Origin: Sapria himalayana
Lineage: Eukaryota; Streptophyta; Magnoliopsida; Malpighiales; Rafflesiaceae
Assembly (NCBI GenBank): GCA_029783825.1
Contig: JAREIK010014630.1
Span: forward strand, 1-64,000
Length of the DNA stretch: 64,000 nt
Direction of reading: 5' to 3'
How positions within the stretch are numbered: position 1 is the stretch's first letter; each line of letters begins with the position of its first letter. The notes under the pieces were generated by a model, which had not been told where the DNA came from, searched no databases, and saw only the letters and a program-made list of their open reading frames with translations. The position numbers were made by a program, and so were the translations under genes. Positions 53,060 through 63,499 of the stretch are shown here, piece after piece.

Positions 53060-53962
53060 GAGGTTGAACTCCCTCTCTTGTGACTATCTCTTGAGATATA
53101 TTGATTTTGTTTCTTTCTCTCTTTAAATCTCTTTACTACCATATGACAAAGAAATTGAGGTTTAATGAAAGAAATAGGGTTGAAGTTCAAAAAGCCATTT
53201 AGTAGGCTATTTGCTAACAATGAGATGTAGATTTTAATGCAAGGTCTTGATGCTGGCGGTAAGACAACCATTCTGTATAAGTTAAAGCTTGGTGAAATTG
53301 TCACCACAATTCCTACTATTGTCTTCTATATAAAGACTATTGAATACAAAAACAACAATTTCACTGTGTGGTATGTTGGGGGTCAAGACAAGATTCACCC
53401 TTTCTGTAGAGATTACTTCCAAAATACCCAATTTCTCATATTTGTGGTGGACAACAATGATATAAATTATGTATTGAAGCTAGAGATAAGTTTCATAGGA
53501 TGTTAAATGAGGAAAAGTTTTGAGATGCAGTTTTACTGGTGTTTGCTAATAAGCAAGATCTTCCCATGCTATGAATGCAACTACAATTACTAACAAGCTA
53601 GGACTTAACTCTCTTCGCCAATGCCATTGGTACATTCAAAGCACTTTTGCTACCTCTGGCGATGGCCTCTATGAGGGTCTTGATTGGCTTTCCACTTACA
53701 TTGCCAGTAAGTCATAAATAATTTTAGCATGATGAGACAAACTTTGTTGATATATCTGGATGTGGATCTAATCTTTGCCTACTCTGTCTACGTTTTGTTC
53801 TGTTATGTGGATGACATCATCTAGTTCTAGAGGGATTCAAATAATATTAATATTTATATATTACACACCTGAAATACAAGACCTCATTTACTTTGCACTG
53901 ATCTATTGTAGGCTGAGCTTGTTTGTTTTCTGTTATGTGTCTGTTTGCCATTGGATCCCAAA
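53060..53962 (+). pseudogene. Processed pseudogene of an ARF1-type small GTPase
   Basis: ARF proteins are GTPases that recruit vesicle coats at the Golgi. Codons run without introns from 53174 to TAA 53715-53717 (544 nt; an intact 181-residue gene needs 546). Visible motifs are the P-loop GLDAGGKTT, switch [14 protein letters not shown], switch [11 protein letters not shown], and NKQD in VFANKQDLP. Damage includes ATA in place of the start, TAG after NNEM, TGA before [10 protein letters not shown], and two single-base losses, near 53480 (before GCTAGAGATAAG) and 53566 (after CTTCCC). DVGGQ has become YVGGQ and the normally conserved G after PTI is V. A 16-bp direct repeat, GGTATAA(G/A)AACATATA, flanks it at 53044-53059 and 53963-53978. 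Plant ARF genes normally have introns, so this is a retrocopy. No poly(A) tract remains. Confidence 0.9.
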
Positions 53963-54940
53963 GGTATAAAAACATATAACTATAAATAATTGTGTTTGAC
54001 TATATGTATAACTATAAAATAATATACATAACTAAAATTAAAATATATAATTAACAACATATATTTAATATACATTTTTATATATTAGTATATAAAAATA
54101 TATTTTAGCATATATATACCTATAGATAACTATATATATACATATATAAAATTATATGAAAAAATATATATAACTACATGTATAATTATAAGTATAACTA
54201 TATGTGTAACTATATGTATACTCACATATAACTATATGTATAATTACATGTGTATCAACATACAACATTATTTCTAACTATATGTGTATAACTGTATGTA
54301 AATATTTGTATAACTATATATAAATATTTGTATAAATATATAACACTATATAATTAAATACAACTATATTTGTAACTAAGTATACATATATGTAAATTTA
54401 TAAATTTATTTATAACTTTATATATTTATGTATAACTATATAAAAATATTTATAGCTATATATACTCTATGTATAATAACATATAACTATAAATAATTAT
54501 ATCTTATTATATGTATAACTATAAAAGCTTTATACATAACTTAATTTAAATATATAATTTACAACTTATATTTAATATACATTTGTATATATTTGTATAT
54601 AAAAATGTATTTTATTATATCTATACCTATACATAACTCTATGTATAATTATATAAAATTATAAAAATATATATATATACCTACAAGTATAAATATAAGG
54701 ATAACTATACGTGTAACTATATGTATAACCACATGTAACTATATTTATTATTACATATATAACAACATACAACATTATGTTTAACTATATATATATAAAT
54801 ATATATAAATATTTGTATAACTTTATAACACTCTATATAATTAAATATAACTATATTTGTAACTATCTATACATATATGTAAACATATATATTTGTTTAT
54901 AACTTTGTATACATTTATGTATAACTACTTATAATTATTT

Positions 54941-55376
54941 GGAGCTATGGATCAATACAAAACTACCTCAAAAATCAGGTATGATTTGGATGATAGCTAT
55001 CATACACTACTTTCTTTTTCCTTATAAAACTAATGAATGCTGATAAAATATTCATAAAATTGAAACTTCTAAGCATATCACAATGTTCCTATAATAATGA
55101 GAGTAATATAAGCTCTAATTTGTTTAACAATTTACATCCTCAGTTCATTGGGTACACTCAGGGAAAGCTACATGAGTTATTAATGAAATCATACAAATAT
55201 CATGAGTTTGCTGCTACTCAAAATGAGGTATTGGAGCTATGGATCAATGCAAACCTATCTCAAAAATCAAGTATCCTTTTTATGATAGTCATCACATACT
55301 GCTTTATTTTTTCCTTATTAAACTAATGAATGGTGAAAAAATGTTCATAAAATTTGAAACTTGTAATCATATTAGG
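54941..55376 (+). repeat. Direct duplication of a 145-bp segment, 292 bp apart
   Basis: GGAGCTATGGATCAAT(A/G)CAAA starts copies at 54941 and 55233. Each runs on through CTCAAAAATCA, a TACTTT/TGCTTT stretch, AAACTAATGAATG and TTCATAAAATT. Between them a + strand frame reads FNNLHPQFIGYTQGKLHELL and on to VLELWINANLSQKSS. That looks more protein-like than its surroundings and may be a captured exon, but I do not recognise the family. Confidence 0.6.
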
Positions 55377-55549
55377 TTCGCTATTATGTTTCTTTCATGG
55401 CTGATTTATGAACTTCTCTAGACTATTATGCATTTCTATTTAATATTACTTATCATCTAGTTTGTGCTTTCCTTATTCACTTGATATCTACATGAAAACA
55501 TCCATTGAGTATCCAAGTTATTTCACACGTGGAACTTGATTGAGTATAA

Positions 55550-55870
55550 ATGTACATGTTCGCTATAGTATATATGTATAAGTATTTACTAGTATATATG
55601 TACATACTTGTACATATATACACTGTAGTGTAAATGTGCATACATATACATATATACTATAGTGTATATGTATACACATATATATGTACATATACACTGT
55701 AGTGTATATGTACATTTATTGAGTATATAAGCACATATAAATACTTGTACATATATACCAGCATATATGTACACATACATATATACCAGTGTATACATAT
55801 ATACTACTATATATGTATAAGTACATATATATTAGTATATATATACATATATACTATGGTATATATGTAC
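55550..55870. repeat. Palindromic TATATGTACATATA tract
   Basis: Repeated GTATATATGTACATA and TACACTGTAGTGTATA palindromes. The composition matches the sequence around the hairpins in the GC-block units, but without a GC block. Confidence 0.6.
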
Positions 55871-56345
55871 AAATATTTTATAGTTTTATATATTTATGAC
55901 AATGTTTTGCAAAATCATGACATAGAGTTTTTAGTGAAGTAGAATTTATCATGGTTTGCATTAAATTAAAATTTTGCAAGGTTTGTAGTAATCTAATACT
56001 CTTCATTTGTTATATCTGCTACTAAACTATATGTGTATACCTATATATAAATATTTATATAATTATATAAAACTCTATATAATTAAATATAAGTATATTT
56101 GTAATTATGTATACATATATGTATATATATATATATATATGTAAATCTATATATTTGTTTATAACTTTGTATATATTTATGTATATTTAAACATTACTTC
56201 TTGTATGAATATATCTATATATAACTATATGTTTAACTATATATAACATATTTATAACTATATATACTATATGTATAATAACATATAATTATAAATATGT
56301 GTATCTTAATATATGTATAACTATAAAAACTTTTTACATTTAGAT

Positions 56346-57301
56346 TAGGGATTAATCAGATATAAGAATAAAAATAATAAAATTTATGATTAATTAAAAA
56401 ATTTATTTAAATATTAAGAAATTAAGTATTTTTGTTTAATGAAATTATGATTATGAAGTATCTGAAGATGATATCTTTTTAATTCAAATAAGTTAGAGGT
56501 AAGTGATAGGTTGGTTTGTCAAATATGATTCTTTATAACTAGTTAAAATACTTTGACATCAATTATTGTTCTACTTTTTTTAGAGGATATGAAGAATCTA
56601 GATGCATTAAGTTTGTAAAAATTATATAACATTTTTTTCGTGATATCTAAAATGTATCGTGATTTGCTGATCTTTACTATGTTTAGTGAATATTAAAATC
56701 TATCGTATTTATGATTGTGAATATTATTTTAGATAGGAAAATCAAATTACAATCAATATTATTGAAAAATTATTATGATAGAAAGATTAAGATAATACAT
56801 AGATTAGCCTTCAAAATCAAATTCATACATTACAACAAAATACATATGATGATGTATATGATAAAATTTTTAGTTGTACAGATCATGACAGTTAGATTGA
56901 AAAAGATGTTATAATTTTTATCATTTTATGACTTAATGATTTGCAATTTTATTTATGTTTTACTTTTATTTTGAAAGATAATGTTACCATATTTTATTTT
57001 AATAAGTATTAATTATAATTTTAAATTAAATAATTTTTTTAATTCATAATTTTAAATTTTTTATATACTAGGTATGTATGTATATATTTTGTATTTACAT
57101 TATGTATACATGTATCTTCACAATAATTTCTATCTATATACAATGTGTATATGTATATATTCAATATGAGTGTATATACACATTGTATGTACATTCTATA
57201 TACATTATGTAAATATTTTGTATATTGTAATACATAATAATTATATTATGTGTATATATAGATACACATAACAATTAACACATCTATGTTATGTATAATA
57301 T
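56346..57301. other. AT-rich interval, no gene seen
   Basis: Frames are short and unrecognised. TGTATATACATT-type microsatellite-like sequence occupies 57060-57260. Confidence 0.5.
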
Positions 57302-57540
57302 ATTGATATAATGCTGCCATCATGCTCGGCACTTGCCGCTTGCACACACTGTCCAAGGGACATGGCCCATAAAAGTCTAGGGTCCAGAGCCTGGGCCCTT
57401 GTGAAGTGGACCAGGTGCCATGGACATGCCCTGACGAGGGCATGTATGGCTTTCCTGGTTCAGACCCAGGCTATTCTAGGTTCGGCACGTACCAGGCCAG
57501 GAAATAGCCATTCTCATCACAATTGTTGGCAAAGATTTTA
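57302..57540. other. Small GC-richer island with nested inverted repeats
   Basis: About 240 bp much richer in G+C than the flanks. AGCCTGGG (57388-57395) pairs with CCCAGGCT (57465-57472). Inside these, CATGCCCT (57425-57432) pairs with AGGGCATG (57437-57444) around a 4-nt loop. The 76-aa frame is unrecognised. It may be a MITE core or a fragment of another repeat. Confidence 0.5.
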
Positions 57541-58851
57541 ATGAGAACTATCTGGACTATCTTAATTTCTTTTTTCTATGAAGTTTAAGGTGATGAATAT
57601 TTATAATATTCATTATATTTATTGCACAATTTTAATTTATGTATTTTGTTTACTTGTATATACTCTATGTAGTGTAGTGCCTATATTGATGGCATGCTCC
57701 AAACACTTTTACTTTTGTTCTTTAAAAAAACATCAGGTGTCTTGGGGCAGTCTCCAACATGTTAGCTGAAATGATGGTGGTGGTAGCGCCATTATCACTT
57801 TTATTTTTCCTGCTTTCATATCATGTTCAATAATATAAATACATGCATTTAGGTGCCTCCTTCCTAATGCAACCAAACCTATAAAAGAGACCATGTACAA
57901 AGCCACACAGAAGAAGAAATACATGATGAAAATGTATCTTTGAGAGCATGTTAGATTTATAAGATAAAAAGCATGTTGTGATTGAATTAGCATCATGGTC
58001 ATTGGAGATTGTATTATTTTGTTTTGGCACGTGTTGTTTGTTTTGTTTGTTTTGAAAGATAAAAATTCTATTTTTCTGGGCATGTACTGTTCTGATTTTC
58101 ACCGGGCGACTTTTTTTATTTTTTATTTGTCAATTAGTTTTCCTAAAGTCTGAAGCCTGTGGAATTTGTTAATGATACTAGGTTTCTACTTGCCATGTAG
58201 AGTTGAATGTTCTCACAGTGAAATACTGGGCCACATGTGCTATCTTTTGTGATGTGCTGATCTTTATTTTCAGTCATGTGGTGCATGACATGCACTGTAT
58301 ATGTACAAATACCAAGTATATAAGTATGAACATACTTGGTATATACATAAGTATATACTGAGTATATACGTAGGTATATAATGAGTGTGTACATAAGTGT
58401 GTGCATATATTTATTTGTAGACATGTATATATTGTCATACATACATGCCCATTCACACACACACACACACACACATTTGAATATATAATTGCTCAGGCTT
58501 GTCTGGTCATCATCATGCATTACTTACCGATGCAGGTCATAAAAGTCATGAATATTAGACCTTTCCCAAACTGTGGCATGAAGATATTTCTTATCTAGGC
58601 CAGCCAGCTAGCCATAGGTTGGTCTTAAATCTTTTAGTAATTGTGTAGATATGTGATTATAACATGGTACAAAGCTTATGTATGAGAAAATAAGTTTTTT
58701 TGCAGTAGGCACTACAATGATTGATTATAATTGTACTATGTCTTAGGATGATGATAATGATGCTCGTGTAGTCATGTGTAAGTTTATTACATCTCACAAA
58801 ACTATATTCAATTAAATGGAAAAATGTATCATTACCTGATTTTTATAGGTC
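57541..58851. other. Mixed-composition DNA, no recognised gene
   Basis: More balanced composition than most of the window (57650-58130 and 58480-58640), with small unrecognised frames on both strands. It could be a fragment of host intron or untranslated sequence. A palindrome lies at 58309-58342 and a (CA)n tract near 58455-58475. Confidence 0.45.
58309..58342. repeat. 11-bp-arm palindrome
   Basis: ATACCAAGTAT (58309-58319) and ATACTTGGTAT (58332-58342) are perfect inverted complements around a 12-nt loop. It resembles the inner stems of the GC-block hairpins. Confidence 0.7.
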
Positions 58852-59672
58852 GTGAGTGCCAAGAGAAATATCGGGTCTTGTTTAGGGAGAAGTAGCTCGC
58901 CGCCACGTCAAAAACTCGCTCAATCTCAAAACGAGGGGTTTTTAGGGAAGTTCATCAGTCGAGCATCATCGCCATTCCCACTTTTATTATCAGTGGTAGA
59001 TAGCGGCAGTAGCTACTACGGTAGTGGTAGTAGCTACTACGGCAGTAGTAGCAGCAGCGGTAGTAGTGACAACAACAATAGTAGGAGCAGCAATAATGGT
59101 GCTGGTAGGAGCAGCAGTAGCAGCGACTGTAGCAGGGGAAATGGAACCAACACCGACAGCAATGGCAACAGTAGTAGGGGCAGTGGTAGTAGCAGCAGCA
59201 GTAGTAGCAGCTATGGCAGCGGCAACAACAGCATCAGCAAATGCTGTATATACGTACGTATATACACACATATATTACTGCAGTATTTGTACATATAATA
59301 CTACATCATTATATGTACATATATACTGAGTATATACATACTCAGTATAAATGTTCATATAATACTGCAGAAATATATGATAATATACACTATTGTATAT
59401 ATGAACATATATACTACAGTATTATATATTTATCAAAACATAACTTTTTTTATTTGTTTTTTTTGATTTTATTCACTTATTTTTTTTGATTTTATTCCAT
59501 ATGATGTTTGTATAAGTGAGGGATTTTTTTTGCTAAACATGATGCACCGTGACTTGGACAGCTTTGTAGCAGCTGAAAGATGGTGATCGGAGGAGCTGAG
59601 GATGAGAAAGCAACGTCAATGCATAGATAGATTATACTTTACGCACTATTGGTAGATACATTGATGAATAAG
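58852..59672 (+). repeat. GC-block unit D, dispersed fourth copy
   Basis: 58990-59240 is a GC-rich triplet block (GGCAGTAGC, AGCAGCGGTAGTAGT). A hairpin follows at 59301-59370 and a tail with ATTTATCAAAACATAA, GTGACTTGGACAGCTTTGTAG and GTCAATGCATAGATAGATTA, matching units A-C. The leader differs: 58852-58985 reads on the + strand as SAKRNIGSCLGRSSSPPRQK followed by LAQSQNEGFLGKFISRASS, which I do not recognise and which lacks an ATG. Confidence 0.8.
59301..59370 (+). other. Predicted 70-nt hairpin, unit D
   Basis: The inner stem ATACTGAGTA with TACTCAGTAT (59323-59332, 59339-59348) is perfect with a 6-nt loop. The outer stem is less well paired than in unit A. Confidence 0.6.
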
Positions 59673-60239
59673 ATGTAATAAAATTTTGTTATGTCATTGT
59701 TTTAAATATGTATGACAAGGATTGCTTAGATTATAGTTATTCAAAATTATTATTCTAATAATTTATTGATCATTTTGTGTTGCACATTAGCATGGTGGAG
59801 TGCTCATTTTTTCTATGTTCAAGATTCCTATTTATTTGTTCATGGTTACTGCTACAAATGATCAGTCTTAATTTCATCTGCTAGTTCTTTTGTTAGCTTG
59901 TCAACTCAGTCATGGCGGTGTAGAGCAACCCCCTTCTTGGCCTTGGGACTGATATAGAGTTATGGTTACGGGGAGGCAAGATGTGAACTTTGATGCCCCA
60001 AGCTTGGCCCGTGGCTCGTCTTCCAGGTCTTTCTCTACGAATTTTTGGAGATATTTTTGAAAATTTAAATAATCTTTGTATTTCTTATTTATGTTGATAG
60101 CGAAGTTTTGTTCCACCTTTGTGAAGTATAAATGGGATAATACTAATTTGTTGTAGTTTTGTTTCATTTGAGGCTATGTGATTATATATATGTACATATA
60201 ATACTACAGTATATACGTACATATATACTATAGTATATA
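59673..60239. other. Short intergenic stretch with one protein-like frame
   Basis: 59900-60060 is less AT-rich; the + strand contains MVTGRQDVNFDAPSLARGSS. I cannot assign a family. The rest is AT-rich. Confidence 0.4.
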
Positions 60240-61200
60240 GGAAACTTTTAAAAAATATAATTAATACAAAATTTGAAAATTTTGAAATATAATAAAAATA
60301 TAAAATTTTTCATTAAAGTTAAAAAAAATAAAATAATAATTAAAAATAAATACATATTTGTTTGCCCCTACTAAAATTTATAAGAATTAAACAATTGAGT
60401 AATATTATTTCTATTAACTTTTAACATTCAGTCTTTGTTAAAATAATTAATATAACTTTTTTTTATTATCTTATCACTTTAACTAATTTTTTGAATTTTA
60501 AAAATTATAAATGATATCACATAATATGAAATTTTATGCCTCTAAAATTATTACATATTATATTCTTAAAAATTAATATGATGAATTCTTAAAAATTTAT
60601 AACCATAAAATATATATTTTTATATATTTTTAAACATTAAGAGTATTTTATAATTTTTAGGAGAGTGGATAGAAGACAAATCATCTTTTCATGTATGCCT
60701 TATTATATCAAGTTTGTTAATTTTATAGCTATTTGATATTTTTTTTATAAGGCTAAACATTTATTTTTTTAAATTGTTTATATATTTATTGTTTAATTAA
60801 TATTATAATAAAGGTTATAAGGTGTATATTTTTTATTTGTAGCTTGCTACACGCACATTAATTTAGTTGAAAAAATTTTGATAGTAAAGAAAATAAATGA
60901 GTCTTTTTGTATTATATATATATATATATATATATTATATTATTTATTTAATGTTTTTATAATTAAAAATATAAATATTTTGGAAATATATATAATTTGT
61001 TATTTAATGTTTATTTTGTCGAGACTAAGTCCTCCATCTTTCTCCCGACATTTTCAAAGAATAAGCGACACAATTACTCCATAGTTTTCCATTCTTCTCT
61101 CGATACCGACGCAACATAAACATATTTGAATTAAGTGATAATTTGTTATTGATTTGAGGTACGTTTTATACACTAATTCTTCATCGATTATCTTAATGCG
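60240..61200. repeat. Second copy of the CACTA 5' leader module
   Basis: Collinear with 28850-29790 over about 0.95 kb: ACAATTGAGTAATATT, TTGCTACACGCACATTAAT, TTGTTATTGATTTGAGGTACG and others. It lies to the right of a GC-block unit, the reverse of the order in the inner element, so this flank is rearranged. Confidence 0.75.
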
Positions 61201-62539
61201 TATTGATTCTGTTAATTTTTTTTCTGAATTTCCTCTTCTTTAATCGTATACATTAATTTAATAATACTTATTGTGATACATACCTAATGCATTTTTGTGT
61301 TGGGCAGTAGGTATGCTAATATAAACTTAATTTAATTATATTTTTTTAAAAGATATTTTGTTAATTTAATTATATATTTTTTAAATACATATTCAGTTAA
61401 TTTAATTATAATTGGATTGCTTATATAAACTTAATCGTATATAACATAAAATCGGTGTTTTGTGTTGCACAGTGTGTGTATAACACATAAATATATAAGT
61501 GTATTTTATTATATTTATAACTATAAAAATAGTATACATAAACATAACTATATATAAATATAACAACATATATATATATCATAATTTTATATATGATACA
61601 TTCAATATACATGTCGTGTATTTCAGATATAATTTGATTTATACATATAACATTATATACATATTTTACACAAATAAAGATTTATTGACTTTATGATAGG
61701 ATTTTAATAATGTATATTTGAAATTTGTAAGTCATCATTATGAAATACACTTCTAATAAAATGAAAATATTTATTATTTCATAAAGCCTTGCCTACCCAA
61801 TAAGTATAATTAAATTAATGTTTGTAAACTATATTTTATACATGACTTTATGTATAGGGAAAAATACACACTCTTATAAAAATGTAAGAGTGTATTTAAT
61901 ATTTATAAATTTAAAGTATAGTCACATTAATATTTGTTAATGTCAAATTAATATCTGTAAATATTATTGATCAGTTTTCAATTAGTTCAAATAAAAATGT
62001 AATAGGCTTTATGTATACTGATACTAATTTACAAGACATTTAAATACATGTATATATTTGACTATATTTTAATTACTATGTTTAATTAAATGCAGCATAG
62101 GCTCCCTTATAAATACCCTAGCATTGACTATCAATATGATTCATACTAGATTAAAATATATAAGATATCCAGCTCATCTGACATACATTATTTCCTACAT
62201 GAATTAATACCGATGACTTTTTGATGGGTTTGAGAAGTTCCACCTATATTGATGAGTAGCTCTCAAATATGTTATCACCTATATAGCCATTAACTCATAA
62301 ATTATATACCCATGGACTTGATATTGTTTACTTATTGTAAGCTAACCATAAAATTATTAACTTGAGTAAACACTAGAAACTATTTACTTATTGTAAGCTT
62401 AGATAATGAAAAAATTTTGATAATTAATCCAAATAATCAATATCTATGAAATGATAATCCAGATTCATAGAGTTAACTTTATTACTTGTTAAACTCATAT
62501 ACTTGTGATACATTTTACCATGTTATAAAATAGCTAACA
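61201..62539. other. AT-rich interval, no gene seen
   Basis: No recognised coding sequence or structured repeat apart from TATA-rich tracts near 61490-61670. The right part may contain decayed retrotransposon sequence downstream of the gag relic. Confidence 0.45.
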
Positions 62540-63290
62540 CTTGCATTGATTTTTGTAGTGCATTGTCTCTTTATAATTTCAATACTTAATGGTCTTTGAG
62601 CTATTATAATTACAATGATTCTTAGGTTTAGACCTCTTGTTTTTGATTTGCTTTGACATTTTCTCTTGGATGAATTTCTTTCAATTAACTTTGTATATAA
62701 TTCTAAAGAAGTTGATATTTCACTTGTCTATCTCTGTTGAATCTCCTTGTTGAGAATTAGATCTTGAACATCATCAAATTTCAATTTATTAGTCTTTGAT
62801 GAACTATGAGCAACTATTATTGTAATATGATAATTTTTGATAGAGAACACAGAAGTATCAATGCACATACTTCATCATTGACTTCAATACAAAACAAACT
62901 TAATTGAGTTGTGATTGTGTTGACTTTATTGAGTTGTTGGGTCACTGATGTGCTTTCTGTCAACTTCAGATTGAAAAAACACCTCATCATGTGCACTTTT
63001 TTAGCATCAATTTGTTTTTCGTATATGCTAGCAAGAGCCATCGTAAGTCTTACTATGCTTTTCTCATTTTTTATATTGAAAGTAAGTTTTAAGATATCAT
63101 ATTTCAGATTAATTAAAGTGCTAGTATGTGCTCTTCTTTCTTCATAGACTCGATCATCTTCCTCAGAAGGGATTGATATAGATTTTTCTAGTATATATAA
63201 TCATCCATCTATATTTTCAAGAATTCAAATATCATTCTATAGATTTTTTTTTATTTTAACTTTTCCTTCAAATGCAGTCATTACTATCTA
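62540..63290 (-). pseudogene. Ty1/copia retrotransposon gag relic
   Basis: On the minus strand, DYIYTRKIYINPF lies near 63210, then LASIYEKQIDAKKVHMMRCF and FNLKLTESTSVTQQLNKVNT with DEVCALILLCSLS. This is the UBN2-type gag of copia elements, which packages element RNA into particles. A downstream segment reads KLKFDDVQDLILNKEIQQR. A degenerate zinc knuckle, YWNYKETMHYKNQC, occupies 62549-62590, with two of its three Cys ligands changed to Tyr and the His kept. Stops and frameshifts are present; no protease, integrase, RT or LTR is seen. Confidence 0.85.
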
Positions 63291-63499
63291 CAAAATATAA
63301 ATTCTTCTAGATAATTTTTGCAAAACACTGTGTATGAGAATTGAGAACACCTATTTTAACATATTGATATTGTCTGCAAAATTTTTACTATTTATTAAAT
63401 TCATTATTATCACCAATAGTAACATCGCCCAATGTTGCATCATAATGCACAACCTAAACCTCCAATACCAATTATTGATAAAAACTGTATTTCCTATTT
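63291..63499. other. Junction between the copia relic and the resumed array
   Basis: About 0.2 kb of AT-rich sequence. ATACCAATTATTGAT near 63468 could be an old primer-binding-site region of the copia element, given its place upstream of gag, but this is speculative. Confidence 0.35.

Larger units (their letters stand above)
52520..56345. repeat. Cluster of AT-rich 'ATAACTATAT' modules
   Basis: At least four diverged copies of the module seen at 31495-31975. TACAACATTAT occurs at about 54260 and 54768, a period of roughly 508 bp, indicating long-period tandem duplication. The ARF retrocopy (53060-53962) interrupts one copy, and a duplicated segment with another origin lies at 54941-55376. 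Confidence 0.65.

Noticed and set aside
53237..53506. A functional small GTPase gene of 89 aa.
   Set aside because: The frame is only the middle of an ARF copy with a lost start codon, two stops and two single-base deletions.
57450..57472. A tRNA-like B box (CTGGTTCAGACCCAG) suggesting a tRNA gene or SINE head.
   Set aside because: The motif departs from the B-box consensus and there is no A box, cloverleaf or 3' tail at proper spacing.
57733..58102. Minus-strand frames of 116 and 91 aa as a host gene.
   Set aside because: The two overlap in different frames, lack recognisable motifs and show no supporting codon pattern. I cannot call them.
62549..62562. TTTTTGTAGTG as the right terminus of the CACTA element starting at 49341.
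   Set aside because: On the minus strand it encodes the MHYKNQC part of the copia zinc knuckle. There are no subterminal repeats next to it, and the flanking CAT does not match the TAT before 49341.
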